A stretch of DNA of 52,839 nt from Pseudomonadota bacterium (GCA_021324135.1 JAJPJO010000104.1:1-52839), one strand, 5' to 3'; positions 24,597 to 33,844 are shown, counted from the stretch's first letter. The notes: generated from the sequence alone by a model not told the origin. A program made the numbers and translations.

Positions 24597-26630
24597 ATGT
24601 TTGTACGATCTCGAAGAGGAGCGCTACTAGCCCTCGTGGTTATAAGCGCATTGGTGCTGGTTATACTGGGTCTTGGACTTCTGCTCATGATCATGCAGCT
24701 CGGCGGTGGTCAGGAACTGCAGCATGCCACTGACGCAGGAAACCTCAATGTGGCCAAACAGGTGCTCAGGCACCCCGGCACAGCCCTGCAGGTGGGTGAT
24801 GAGCTGAACATGTTCGGCGCCGAGGAGGATCAGCAGACGAACGAAGTCAATCTCCTGACCATCAATAAGCTCGTTGCCCAGACATACCTCATCGATGCAA
24901 ACGCCAGAGCTCTGAACACCGGCAATGCCAGACTGCATTCAGAGCAGACGATGAATCTTTTGAAAGGCATCAGCAACCGCCTTAACGACCAGCTCAGCAG
25001 TCCGGGCAATTTCGATCAACCATTCCAAAACGTCGCTCAGAATCATGCCGTCAGGATGTTCGACGCCACCAATAACCCGATTACCCATCTCGGCAGCCAG
25101 TATGCCGTATCGCTGATGGCGCGTGATGCGGCCACAAACGTTTATCTCGACAGCAATCAAATCCTCCAGGGCGGACCCGACATCAATTCGGTGACGGTTA
25201 ATGGACCTGGCAACAAGAAATACCTGGTCGGCTATCATCAGCTATCTTCATTGGGTCCTGAATCAATCTGGGGTGTTCCACTGAGACCGGGTCAGCCACC
25301 TCACCTCGTGTCCGAAAAGAACTTCAGTGCCGATCAGTCACGCGGGCCGATCCCTAATTTCGTTCCACCAAACGCATTTCAATCTGCCGGTCTGACCAAA
25401 GATCAGAAGACCAGCGCGATGAACGTCCGGGCATTGTCCATGGCGGTTGTCGGCTCGCTCAATACCGAGTTTGCCGGTGATATCAAACGCGGTGTCATCA
25501 TCGTCGACAATACGGGCGCTCTGAGCGGAACCCAGTTCCCGGGCGGATTCGATATATGGCAAGACAAGCTCATGGATCCGAACTACATCGAGGTGATGGG
25601 TAACAATGCCAACACCGGCTTGATTGACTCCAAGTCAACCGGCGGCACGCCTACTCTAAGCGATGTGAAAAGTTTCGTCGACAGCAACTACAACGCCCTG
25701 GTCAATGGCGATCCGAGCGCGCAGTCTCAGCTTTCGAATCTCCTCAGCGCTACCGGCATCGACTCATGGGGCAACTTCACCGCCAACCCGAGCGCCAACG
25801 CCACCAACATCAACTTTATCGATTTTATTCACAATAACTCTGTGACTCGTTGCTCCAATGGCGCACCGACGCACAGCGCATCACCGACGGTGGCAACAAC
25901 CAGCGGCGGCGAACCATGCAACCTCGAGAAATTCGTCAGTGTATACGGACAGCCCGGCAGTCCCGGAACCCAGGGAAGCCCCGTCAATAACCTGATGGCG
26001 GTCGAGAAATACCACATCGATCTCTGTGCCGAGCGCGTATCGGCCGGAGAATGCGCAAACGTTCTGGCCAGCGCCCAGAACACCGGATTGAAGAAATACT
26101 CGACCACCGACTGCGGCCTCGCTCATGTGCGAGAAGGCACGCTGCGCGAGTTGCTCGTCCAGACCCGGGCATCATCCAGTGGGGTTGATGGCATCGTCCC
26201 TCAACTGATGACATATATGCATCAGATGAAGCCGAATGCGACGAATATGGAGATCAATGCTGTTTTAGACTCGACGGTAGCCTTCAACAGGGTCAGTTAT
26301 ATATATCTGAATCCAGCCGGCAATGCTCTGGTTCTGAGCACCAATGTGCCGCCATGGCCGCTGCCCGACCTCACACAAGCCGGAATGAATCTTCCTGATG
26401 GAACGCCGCAAACTTACACGCGCACGCCCAATCCATTCAAGCTGGATGGCATAACCAACTGCATGGGTGAGTGTGGATTCCCCCATCCCTGGGATTGTCC
26501 AATGGATTCACAAGCAACCGGTCAAGACACGAGCACATGGACTCCATCCTCTGGTTTCAGGAACATCCTCGGGGTGATAAAATTCAGAAACCGAGCGGGC
26601 GGAGGAGGTCGATTCTGTTGCCCATGCTGA
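24597..26630 (+). CDS. TadG-like protein with N-terminal pilin-type membrane helix, 677 aa
   Basis: The N-terminus RSRRGALLALVVISALVLVI followed by GLLLMIMQLGGGQELQHATDAGNLNVAKQ matches the TadG/Flp-pilus assembly N-terminal pattern: basic residues, one helix, then a DAGNLNxAK segment. The long extracytoplasmic part is Asn/Gly/Pro-rich, contains a collagen-like GQPGSPGTQGSP, and ends with a Cys cluster (CMGECGF, WDCPMD, FCCPC). AGGAG lies 8 nt upstream of the ATG. The other Tad-type minor pilins lie 5 kb away on the other strand. The last 7 nt overlap the next gene. Confidence 0.78.
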   Translation: MFVRSRRGALLALVVISALVLVILGLGLLLMIMQLGGGQELQHATDAGNLNVAKQVLRHPGTALQVGDELNMFGAEEDQQTNEVNLLTINKLVAQTYLIDANARALNTGNARLHSEQTMNLLKGISNRLNDQLSSPGNFDQPFQNVAQNHAVRMFDATNNPITHLGSQYAVSLMARDAATNVYLDSNQILQGGPDINSVTVNGPGNKKYLVGYHQLSSLGPESIWGVPLRPGQPPHLVSEKNFSADQSRGPIPNFVPPNAFQSAGLTKDQKTSAMNVRALSMAVVGSLNTEFAGDIKRGVIIVDNTGALSGTQFPGGFDIWQDKLMDPNYIEVMGNNANTGLIDSKSTGGTPTLSDVKSFVDSNYNALVNGDPSAQSQLSNLLSATGIDSWGNFTANPSANATNINFIDFIHNNSVTRCSNGAPTHSASPTVATTSGGEPCNLEKFVSVYGQPGSPGTQGSPVNNLMAVEKYHIDLCAERVSAGECANVLASAQNTGLKKYSTTDCGLAHVREGTLRELLVQTRASSSGVDGIVPQLMTYMHQMKPNATNMEINAVLDSTVAFNRVSYIYLNPAGNALVLSTNVPPWPLPDLTQAGMNLPDGTPQTYTRTPNPFKLDGITNCMGECGFPHPWDCPMDSQATGQDTSTWTPSSGFRNILGVIKFRNRAGGGGRFCCPC

Positions 26631-27145
26631 GCAAGGCTCGATTCTGTCAATCTTACTTCTGGCTAACCATTGTTCTGCTTTTTGCCTGCTTACCTCAGGA
26701 TCAATCGGCAATTGCAGCGGAAGATCAGAAAGAGAACTCACTCAAAGCCAATCTGAAGAGCAAATGGTTGCTCGCCCAGCACTCAGAGTCCGGTGGAACG
26801 GGTGAGGCGGCCTGGCAACTTTTGAAGCAACCTCTGGATCTGCCTGATCTTCCTAAATACGGCGGTCATGCCGAATTCATCGATGGGCTGATGTATCCAA
26901 ACAAGCCGGGCGGGCCGGCTGTGACTCTGCACTACAAAGTGAAGGAGGCGCCCTCCGAGGTTCTCAACTGGTACGCCGATGCACTGAAGAATTACCAGTG
27001 GATTCTGGACAGAGGACGGCAGACGGCAAACAGCACGAGCGTAAGCGGCAAGCACGGGAAAAACGGCTGTACTATAACCGTTTCCCACTGCAAGGAGAAA
27101 GGCTATCCCTGTGATCTAAGGATCAGTTTTAAAATCACCAGGTGA
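26624..27145 (+). CDS. Exported protein of unknown function, 173 aa
   Basis: A signal peptide (YFWLTIVLLFACLPQDQSAIA) is followed by a mature domain with LKQPLDLPDLPKYGGHAEF, YPNKPGGPAVTLHYKVKEAP, VLNWYADALKNYQW and an ending with CTITVSHCKEKGYPCDLRISF. The pattern VxxWYxxALxxxGW resembles small exported domains that sense or bind at the envelope, but I cannot name the family. The ATG overlaps the TadG-like stop, and the stop overlaps the next start as GTGA, so the three genes are translationally coupled. Confidence 0.75.
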   Translation: MLSKARFCQSYFWLTIVLLFACLPQDQSAIAAEDQKENSLKANLKSKWLLAQHSESGGTGEAAWQLLKQPLDLPDLPKYGGHAEFIDGLMYPNKPGGPAVTLHYKVKEAPSEVLNWYADALKNYQWILDRGRQTANSTSVSGKHGKNGCTITVSHCKEKGYPCDLRISFKITR

Positions 27146-28452
27146 GAGCACTGCCCATATACCTGCTAATTCATTGCCTCATCTGGGGGGCTTTGAGTCT
27201 CGGTGTCTCGCCGCTAAACGCCGCACCAGAGCCTGAACATCGCGCCGGTGCCAAGGGCAATGGTGCCATGCCGATCGACCTCTTCGCTCTAAAGCGCAGG
27301 GTCGAGGCGGGCAAGCCGCTGGACTCCGATCTCGATAACCTCAGGCAATTGATTTCCCGCGATCAGAACAACGCGATGGCCCATTACATCATGGCCATGA
27401 GTTTAGAACGGCAGGGGTTCGAGCAGCTTGCCGCAGATGAATTTGCCAGAGCCGAAAAAGCGAAACCCGATTTTGCCGATCCGCACTACAGGCGGTGCCT
27501 GCTCCTCTTCCGCATGCAAGAAACGGAAGCCGCTCTGGATGAAATCAAGCAATGTGAGCGCCTGTTCGCCGATGATGGCGAGCAGCTATTCAACCTGGGC
27601 CTGGTGGCCGAATCTCACGCTCAGAGACAGGAGGCCCAGCGACTTTTCGAGAAAGCAGCAAAAGCGAAGAATCGCGCTCTTGGTGTCGGACTTTCTCTGG
27701 CACGATTCAGGATCAGTCAGGGCAGGTTCTACGAAGCTCTGCAAGCTTTGGAATGGGATCTGAGAATCGATAAGCAGAACACACCCGCTCTCATGGCCAA
27801 AGCCGAGACTTTTTACTATCTGCATCGCAGGCAAGATTCGATGCGGCTCTTCAGCATAGCTTATCGACAAAACCCCTGCGAACAAAAGGCAGCCGAGCGC
27901 GCTTGCGAGAGCCTCCTTAGCAATGGCGAGACTCGCGAGGCGCTCAGAGCGGCATTCTTCAATCTCACCTGCTCCACCCAGAGCGAGGAGCTCACTGAAT
28001 CAGCCAAGGATCTCTGTCTGACCATACTGAAAAGGGTAAACGATCGTGATGCATTCTCGGTGGCTGATGAAGTTGGCTCAGTCATGACGCAAACAAAATA
28101 CTGTCGCTTTCTCTACTTCGCGCTTGGCGATATATTCGACCGATGCGGCAAGAAAAATCAAGCGATGGCGGAATACGAGCAAGGCATCAAGCGTTGCACG
28201 ACCTGTAAGCACGACGAGGATATCGTCGGCAGAGGCATGTATCGCCTTGCATTAGACAAGGAAGAGTTTGCCCGCGACTATCAATCGGCTCTGCAGCTAT
28301 ATGAAAAAGCTCTGGCTCTGCGCCCCACTGATGTCGAGATCGAGCATCACTATCTTCGCCTCAAAGATCGTCTCGCTAATCGAAACAATGATTTTGCCTG
28401 GAAGCTCAAAGATGCCTTCACGGCAATATGGAGAAAGGCTGATGATCACTGA
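27142..28452 (+). CDS. Exported TPR-repeat protein, 436 aa
   Basis: It starts at GTG overlapping the upstream stop (GTGA). A signal peptide covers the first ~28 residues (YLLIHCLIWGALSLGVSPLNA). Six or more TPR-like units follow, including AMAHYIMAMSLERQGFEQLA, LFNLGLVAESHAQRQEAQRL, ALMAKAETFYYLHRRQDSM, and YQSALQLYEKALALRP near the C-terminus. Two Cys pairs (CERACES; CTTC) may form disulfides. As third gene behind the TadG-like protein it may be a scaffold for pilus or surface assembly; that is inference. It overlaps the convergent kinase gene by 7 nt. Confidence 0.82.
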   Translation: MRALPIYLLIHCLIWGALSLGVSPLNAAPEPEHRAGAKGNGAMPIDLFALKRRVEAGKPLDSDLDNLRQLISRDQNNAMAHYIMAMSLERQGFEQLAADEFARAEKAKPDFADPHYRRCLLLFRMQETEAALDEIKQCERLFADDGEQLFNLGLVAESHAQRQEAQRLFEKAAKAKNRALGVGLSLARFRISQGRFYEALQALEWDLRIDKQNTPALMAKAETFYYLHRRQDSMRLFSIAYRQNPCEQKAAERACESLLSNGETREALRAAFFNLTCSTQSEELTESAKDLCLTILKRVNDRDAFSVADEVGSVMTQTKYCRFLYFALGDIFDRCGKKNQAMAEYEQGIKRCTTCKHDEDIVGRGMYRLALDKEEFARDYQSALQLYEKALALRPTDVEIEHHYLRLKDRLANRNNDFAWKLKDAFTAIWRKADDH

Positions 28453-30734
28453 GTGAAATGCAAGTTCTCTTGCTTCATGATTTTATTGAATTCCTTGGCT
28501 TGATATTGAAATTCACCTTTTTCAACCACTCGGCAATGCGGATAGGTGAGCTCGAAAAGCCTTTTCCTGTCTGGAGTTATCTGATTCTTCGGATCGATCA
28601 CCACGACCTGCAGGCTGGCATTCTTGCCGAGCTTCATGAATCCTTTTTCGCTGATCTCTGTACCGCCAATCTCGAGACTTTCCACTGACAGTTTGAGCAG
28701 CGCCGGCACGCAGTCATCGTTAATCCCCGTGTCGCTCAGATCGAGATTTTTGAGCTTAAGCGACTGCAACCTATCCAGGTCGTCCGCCGTGATCGGTCGC
28801 GAATGAGCTAAATCCAGAGAATTGATGCTTTTGGACTCGGCGATCGCTGCCAGCGAGCCGGGCGGCAAATGCTTTAATTCGCGAAGTTTGAACTGCGTCA
28901 ACTTAGGCAGCAGGACCACTTTCTTTATACCTTTGATTGTCAGTTTTGGGCAAAAGGCGAAGCTGATCCGATAGAGGTCTTTGAATTGGCTGAGGCAGGC
29001 GGCACCCTCGTCATTGAATTCGCCGGAGGATGTATCGACTCGCTGCAAAGGCTGATTCAGGATTGAGGCAAAACCCTTGCCTGTCGCAGATGACTCCAAT
29101 GTCAGAGTCATATCTTTGATGTTTTTTCGATTTTTCAAATCAATGAAATCAACGTCGGAAACATGATGTCCGCGCACTGTTCCGTCTGATCTGAATTCCC
29201 ATTTTTCATTGCTGATGTATTTGTTTGCCAGCGAATCGAACGTATTGGCTTCATCATCGCTGAGGTCAACGCCCAGATCGACCGGGTTCTTCAAAGCCTT
29301 CTTCGGCACAGGCTGCGCTGAGGATGAGCTGCCCGTGCCGGCCTTTTGCTGTGACTGGCCGCCGGCACTTCTTGCCAATCTTGCATTGATCGAGCCTGGG
29401 CCTGGGGGCGTCGATTGCTGGCGACCGTTCAAAACCCAATAAAGTCCGGCTATAGAAGCCGCTATACATAGAAATGAGATTGTGCCGGATGTAATCCGCC
29501 GCCGCGCTGGTAAATGGCGCGCTCCGTCAATGTAACCTGTAGAAACCAACACCGGCTCGGGTGCTTCAATCTCGAGCAGTGCCTGCCTGAACTCCGCAAT
29601 CGACTGGTAGCGTTCGCTCGGTTCTTTCGCCAGAGTCTTCTCGAGAAACTGCTGCAGGAAGGAGAGATGCTCGGGAAGCTTTGGCGGCGGGCTGGTCGCG
29701 TGCATCGCCAGGGTTTGCAAAGCCGTCTGTCCTTGAAATGGCGGCTGCCCGCTCAGACATTCGTAGAGGACACAACCCAGAGAGTATATCTCGGAGCGAA
29801 CATCATAGGGTCTGCCAAGACCCGGATCAGGACTAAAGTACAAGGGTGTACCGGACATGGTCGGCTCCTGATCGGAGGCAGTTTGAGCGACATGCAGCTT
29901 CGCCAAGCCGAAGTCGATTATGCAGACATTGAAGCGCCCTTCACTAGATGGAGTGAGCAGGATGTTTCCCGGTTTGATGTCGCGATGCAGTATGCCGCGC
30001 TCGTGCGCATACTCCAGAGCCTGGCAAATTTCTAAGAACAGTTGTTTGCCAATCGCCCATTCCAAAGGACCTTCCTTGCTGAGCAAATCTTCCAGAGACG
30101 GCCCGTCGACGAACTCCAGCACCATATACGGTGCGCCACCCGATGTAGTACCAAAGTCGAGCACGCCGACGATGTTGCGGTGCTTGAGCATGCTCGTCGC
30201 TTTCGCCTCGTCTTGAAATGAAATCAATTCTCGCGGCCCGAGGTTGCGCAGAGTCTTGATTGCTACCCTTTTGTTCAACAACGTATCCCGAGCCAGATAA
30301 ACCGATGAGCCCGGGCTGCTGCGCAAGAGAGCCAATGGTTTATAACGTTCGCTGGGAAAGTTGCCCGGATCAAGGGCAATGCCGGGTTCATCGAGATAGA
30401 GTTTCTCTTCCTCAATTGCGCCACCGCCCCCTGCTGCACCCTGCAATTGAGCGGTTGATCGCCTCTCATCTTCCATTTGCCTGGCTAACTCAGGGGCAAT
30501 TTTTGGAACGGCGCACTGGCATGTATCAGCTCTGAAAATGAATTGTGTAAATGATCCCGCTCGACCCGATCCGATTCTCTTGCCGCAATCACGGCAGATA
30601 TTCACCTCTATGCTCTCATCACCTGTATCGGTTGCCCCCTCGAGATGACAATTGCATGAGACGATCCATTGAGTAAGGCTGGCGCTGTCAGTCTTTCTCG
30701 GCGTTTTGCAAATCGGGCAAACGTTTCCAGCCAA
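28446..30734 (-). CDS. Receptor-like Ser/Thr protein kinase with zinc-ribbon head and LRR-like sensor
   Basis: Order of domains: Cys pairs C6/C9, C27/C29, C47/C50 and C72/C74 (zinc-ribbon-like); a PknB-type kinase at ~130-395 with Lys160 (VAIK), Asp252 in HRDIKPGN and Asp274 in DFG, so catalytically complete; a basic stop and membrane helix at ~424-446; a Ser/Gln/Pro-rich linker; and an external C-terminal domain (~540-755) with leucine-rich-like repeats such as LTQFKLRELKHLP, INSLDLAHS, LKNLDLSDTGI and VESLEIGGTEI. It would sense an envelope signal and phosphorylate cytosolic targets. The TTG start has AGGAAG upstream. Upstream DNA has three TTCATGA sites. Confidence 0.9.
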   Translation of the reverse strand: MAGNVCPICKTPRKTDSASLTQWIVSCNCHLEGATDTGDESIEVNICRDCGKRIGSGRAGSFTQFIFRADTCQCAVPKIAPELARQMEDERRSTAQLQGAAGGGGAIEEEKLYLDEPGIALDPGNFPSERYKPLALLRSSPGSSVYLARDTLLNKRVAIKTLRNLGPRELISFQDEAKATSMLKHRNIVGVLDFGTTSGGAPYMVLEFVDGPSLEDLLSKEGPLEWAIGKQLFLEICQALEYAHERGILHRDIKPGNILLTPSSEGRFNVCIIDFGLAKLHVAQTASDQEPTMSGTPLYFSPDPGLGRPYDVRSEIYSLGCVLYECLSGQPPFQGQTALQTLAMHATSPPPKLPEHLSFLQQFLEKTLAKEPSERYQSIAEFRQALLEIEAPEPVLVSTGYIDGARHLPARRRITSGTISFLCIAASIAGLYWVLNGRQQSTPPGPGSINARLARSAGGQSQQKAGTGSSSSAQPVPKKALKNPVDLGVDLSDDEANTFDSLANKYISNEKWEFRSDGTVRGHHVSDVDFIDLKNRKNIKDMTLTLESSATGKGFASILNQPLQRVDTSSGEFNDEGAACLSQFKDLYRISFAFCPKLTIKGIKKVVLLPKLTQFKLRELKHLPPGSLAAIAESKSINSLDLAHSRPITADDLDRLQSLKLKNLDLSDTGINDDCVPALLKLSVESLEIGGTEISEKGFMKLGKNASLQVVVIDPKNQITPDRKRLFELTYPHCRVVEKGEFQYQAKEFNKIMKQENLHFTQ

Positions 30735-30760
30735 AGCTTCTTCCTGAGTCGGGACCGGCT

Positions 30761-30817
30761 TTCATGAGCAATCGGAATTCATGAGCAGACCCAGCTTTCA
30801 TGAATGCTTCTATGATA
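30761..30817 (-). promoter_or_regulatory. Extended -10 and three TTCATGA sites before the kinase gene
   Basis: On the minus strand TGGTATCAT (30812-30820 region) is an extended -10. Between it and the gene lie three copies of TTCATGA (plus-strand positions 30761, 30778 and 30797), the first two extending to TTCATGAGCA. Their location just downstream of the likely start of transcription fits repressor sites. Confidence 0.4.
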
Positions 30818-30909
30818 CCAAAGCCTATGCATCAGGCACATTTATTGCCGCCGCCCCAGGAATGCGCTAGAGTAAAAGCTAATGAGCTTGAAGTTTAGAG
30901 GGCATTCTT

Positions 30910-31560
30910 TTGGCCTTGGAAGGAACCGTCGAGAAAGTCGTCTTTTCAATTGATGGAGTGGGGGCAGCAGGGTTAATGCCGCTCTGCTTGAAATTGGCTT
31001 TGCAGAGATCGATGCCGAATTGCGAAGTGCGCAACTTCTTCTGGAGCCACGGCTATGGTCGTATGCTTGCCGACCTGAAAGACAGAGCCCATATTCGTCT
31101 CAAGGCATCAATGCTGGCCTCCGAGATTGAGGGCTTAAGGGCTGAGCAGAAGCAAGTCCAGATCGTGGCCAAAAGCGGAGGTTCGGCGGTCGCCCTTGAT
31201 GCATTGGCACTGCTGAAACCCGATACGGTACAAACAGTAGTTTTGCTCTCCCCGGCAGTATCGCCGCAGTATGATCTCGGACCGCCGCTGCAGGCCGTGC
31301 AGACCAAGCTCTATGCATTCAATTCCAGTTTGGACCAATTCATGCTCGGCTTGGGAACCAGTGTATTTGGCACCGCTGATGGTATCAAAACGAGAGCGGC
31401 CGGTTGCGTCGGATTCTCCGCCCCGGACCGGTATGAAAAATTGGAAGAGATCCCCTGGCACCCGCGTATGATTCGCGGACTCAACTTCGGCACTCATTGG
31501 GGTACGAGCATGCTTCCTTTTTTGAGCGAGCATGTCGTTCCACTTCTGAATCTAGAATAG
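30910..31560 (+). CDS. Alpha/beta-hydrolase-like protein, 216 aa
   Basis: The sequence follows the hydrolase plan: a first strand KVVFSIDGVGAAG, then VQIVAKSGGSAVALDALAL, where the nucleophile elbow reads AKSGG in place of GxSxG, then VVLLSPAVSPQYDL after the elbow and a late His in GTHWGTSM. The Ser, and the flanking SPAV strand, suggest an intact catalytic Ser with an unusual elbow. The substrate is unknown. The TTG start is supported by GAGGG 7 nt upstream. It is convergent with the following minus-strand operon. Confidence 0.72.
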   Translation: MALEGTVEKVVFSIDGVGAAGLMPLCLKLALQRSMPNCEVRNFFWSHGYGRMLADLKDRAHIRLKASMLASEIEGLRAEQKQVQIVAKSGGSAVALDALALLKPDTVQTVVLLSPAVSPQYDLGPPLQAVQTKLYAFNSSLDQFMLGLGTSVFGTADGIKTRAAGCVGFSAPDRYEKLEEIPWHPRMIRGLNFGTHWGTSMLPFLSEHVVPLLNLE

Positions 31561-31575
31561 AGCAAACGCCGACGG

Positions 31576-32055
31576 TTATTTGACTTCCTCGACGGATGTA
31601 ATCTTCATGACCTTGCAGCCGCCGCGCTCCGCCACCCAACCTTTGGCTCGAACACGTTTGGCCACATAAGGCAAGAGCAAGCCGGCGCAACCTTTATAGG
31701 CCTGATATTTAGCGGCGATATAAAGCGTGCCGTCGTCGGTGACGATACCGGCGGTGACACCACCGCCGACACACAAGCGGGCGCATTTTTTATGCGCTTC
31801 CCCGCGCCCATCACCCATAACTTGCGAGCAATAGCACCAGGTGTCTACGACCTCGCCCACGATTGTCATTTCCCTGGTGTTTGTTTTGGTGGTAACTTTG
31901 GCGTCGCGCTTCTCAATCTGTTTTTGCAGGGCAGCATCAGGAGTGGCCTGCTGTTGCACCGCAGTTGGTGCGGCAATTCCGTTTTCGACAACGATGGAAA
32001 GGCAGAGCACAGCCGACGCCATTGCCAGATACGAACTTAGTTTGATCTTCATCAT
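31576..32055 (-). CDS. Exported Cys-rich protein of unknown function, 159 aa
   Basis: A signal peptide spans about residues 1-28. The mature domain starts near residue 64 with MTIVGEVVDTWCYCSQVMG, then HKKCARLCVGGG, GTLYIAAKYQAYKGC and KGWVAERGGCKVMKI. The pattern GEVVDTxCy...H..CA..C...G and OB-like strand order resembles small periplasmic domains found beside copper or redox proteins, but I cannot name it with confidence. Its ATG overlaps the stop of the TadE-like gene (ATGA), so it is the last gene of a three-gene operon. Confidence 0.75.
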   Translation of the reverse strand: MMKIKLSSYLAMASAVLCLSIVVENGIAAPTAVQQQATPDAALQKQIEKRDAKVTTKTNTREMTIVGEVVDTWCYCSQVMGDGRGEAHKKCARLCVGGGVTAGIVTDDGTLYIAAKYQAYKGCAGLLLPYVAKRVRAKGWVAERGGCKVMKITSVEEVK

Positions 32056-32480
32056 GGGTTTGCCGGTAACATTACTATAGGCTCGGTAGCTTTGGCATCC
32101 ATATCGCGGCTCTGCTGCAGCACGCTCACAAAGGGCACAGGCGCAGGGATGGTTATGGTCAGCCGAGTTTGCACGATTACCGTGCCGTTGTTTGCGTTAT
32201 TAAAGCTGAAGTTTACCAGCTGCGGATTCGAGACGATGCCGTTGACCTGAAATGCAGAAATGATGGTGTTGGCGGCCGCGGCTGCCGAGGCGGCATCCTG
32301 TTGCTGGGCAGCGGCTCGGGCAACGCGTTTTGCCAGAGCATCGTTGGTGATTTGTCCTAAAACGATTGCCGACAAATCGATGATGCAAAGAAAAAGCGGC
32401 ACGAGCAAAAACAAGCCGACGACCACTTCTATGATGCTTGCGCCCCTCGATCTATTCAGTCTGGAAAACAAATTTTTCAT
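32052..32480 (-). CDS. TadE-like minor pilin, 142 aa
   Basis: The N-terminus RSRGASIIEVVVGLFLLVPLF is the TadE signature: a basic start, a small-residue/Glu junction and one long helix. It is followed by an Ala/Gln-rich stretch (ARAAAQQQDAASAAAAA) and a beta-rich C-terminal part (VIVQTRLTITIPAPVPF). TadE-type proteins are processed pseudopilins of the Flp/Tad pilus. It sits between a second Tad-like gene and the exported Cys-rich protein, all in one operon. Confidence 0.82.
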   Translation of the reverse strand: MKNLFSRLNRSRGASIIEVVVGLFLLVPLFLCIIDLSAIVLGQITNDALAKRVARAAAQQQDAASAAAAANTIISAFQVNGIVSNPQLVNFSFNNANNGTVIVQTRLTITIPAPVPFVSVLQQSRDMDAKATEPIVMLPANP

Positions 32481-32518
32481 CCTCTACCTATGCGAATTCA
32501 GCTGGTGTTCAAATCCGC

Positions 32519-32995
32519 TCAATTGGTACCAAACTCTTCCTGTGTCCTTGATCCGGTGACAGTGAAAGTCATAGGCGCATTGATGCCCGAGACAGGGATG
32601 ATGAACGGTAGATTCAAGAACGGATTCACGGTCGCGACCGTGGTGCAGGTCACCATGACGTTCGGCTGCGTTCCGGTGCGCTGGGCGCCGCCCGGCAGAG
32701 GATGCTGAATCCCGGCGGTCGTTAAACCGACAAATTTGCCAAACCCCTGAGTAACGAAATTATTATCGATGTCGCTCAGCACCTGGGCTGTTTCAGCCGG
32801 AACTCGAACTGCCAGCTCGCGCGTCTCGAGATGATTGAGGTACCAGACGATGCCAAACGCCAGTCCCATGTACAAAAAATCAATCAGCGGAAAGAGTATG
32901 ACAATGAGAAGGAGATAGAGAGCCGGACCAGTCTCAGACAGGGCACTGCCGGCGCTCGATCGGTTGCTCTTTCGTCTATGTGGGAAGCGGGACAT
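32519..32995 (-). CDS. TadE/TadF-like membrane-anchored protein, 158 aa
   Basis: A basic N-terminal ~14 residues leads into ALSETGPALYLLLIVILFPLIDFLY, a pilin-type helix with the Glu near its start. The external part has ARLxxE-like ETRELAVRVPAETAQVL and a beta-rich C-terminus ending VTGSRTQEEFGTN. It is most like TadE/TadF minor pilins. It is the first gene of the operon; a strong promoter lies 150 nt upstream. Confidence 0.75.
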   Translation of the reverse strand: MSRFPHRRKSNRSSAGSALSETGPALYLLLIVILFPLIDFLYMGLAFGIVWYLNHLETRELAVRVPAETAQVLSDIDNNFVTQGFGKFVGLTTAGIQHPLPGGAQRTGTQPNVMVTCTTVATVNPFLNLPFIIPVSGINAPMTFTVTGSRTQEEFGTN

Positions 32996-33144
32996 TGTTT
33001 TAAATCCATCCTGAGGCCTGATGCGCCTGCCAGGGTTGCCTGATACGCCGATGTTTCAAATGCACTTGCCTGAAAGGCTTTCTAGCGGAAAATAATAATA
33101 GCTGCGGAAGTTGGTTTTGATGGCTGGTTTAAGCAACCACGACC

Positions 33145-33173
33145 AATATATTTATATAAGCTACAGTTGTCAA
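33145..33173 (-). promoter_or_regulatory. Strong sigma70-type promoter of the Tad-like operon
   Basis: On the minus strand TTGACA is followed after exactly 17 nt by TATATT, matching the consensus at 11 of 12 positions. Transcription would start near 33138, giving a leader of about 140 nt before the first Tad-like gene. No open frame is supported in that leader. Confidence 0.75.
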
Positions 33174-33193
33174 GGTCGCCTGATTGGGCACGG

Positions 33194-33844
33194 TCAATGC
33201 CTGCGGCCGCAACTGGTCGGTATGATCTGCACCTCGAGGGTCGAGCTGGCAGGCGGACCCGACTTGCCGTAGCCTTCCTTCGGGGTGAGCCAGGCGTCTG
33301 CTCCCGGACCCTTGGCTGTCTGGACCGGCGATCGAGCAGCTGCGCTTTTTCCCCTCCCAAGAGCTACCCATGCCCTGTATCGCAAGTCTTTGTTGCTGCT
33401 TGTCTTTGCAATGAACATGTACTCGGCGGCCGCCGCTTTGTTTTGCCCCAGCCTTTGCAGCGTGCAGGCATAATAGTAGCGCGCCTGATCGCCAAAAACC
33501 GGTGAGCTTCGCAGTTGCTCGAAGTTATGCAAAGCGTCTTTGAAATTGCCCTGCTTGTACATCGCAATTGCACTTTCAACACGTACCTTGGCAGAGCTTG
33601 ATGCACCAGTGGCAGTTTCGGTTTTCTGCAGCCTGCCTGTCAAAACCTCGCTCGGGTTTTCCGATTTAGTTTGACTTGCTCTCTGGCTGTCGGTCGGTTT
33701 AGGCCCATCGGAGATTTGAGGGCTGGAAGCCTGTCCAGCCACTGGATCCGGCGACTGCGCGCAAACGCTGCTTATCGGAAACGTTTGCAGACACGCTAGT
33801 GTCAAATAAGCCACCATTATTTTTGCTCGAACTCCGGCAACCAT
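33194..33844 (-). CDS. Exported TPR-like protein, 216 aa
   Basis: A signal peptide (AYLTLACLQTFPISSVCAQS) is followed by a polar Ser/Gln/Pro-rich linker to about residue 85. Two TPR-like helical pairs follow: ESAIAMYKQGNFKDALHNFE and ARYYYACTLQRLGQNKAAAA. The C-terminus is basic. AGGAAG lies 7 nt upstream of the ATG, and a TATACT box lies about 35 nt upstream on the minus strand. Role unknown; probably a periplasmic scaffold. Confidence 0.78.
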   Translation of the reverse strand: MVAGVRAKIMVAYLTLACLQTFPISSVCAQSPDPVAGQASSPQISDGPKPTDSQRASQTKSENPSEVLTGRLQKTETATGASSSAKVRVESAIAMYKQGNFKDALHNFEQLRSSPVFGDQARYYYACTLQRLGQNKAAAAEYMFIAKTSSNKDLRYRAWVALGRGKSAAARSPVQTAKGPGADAWLTPKEGYGKSGPPASSTLEVQIIPTSCGRRH

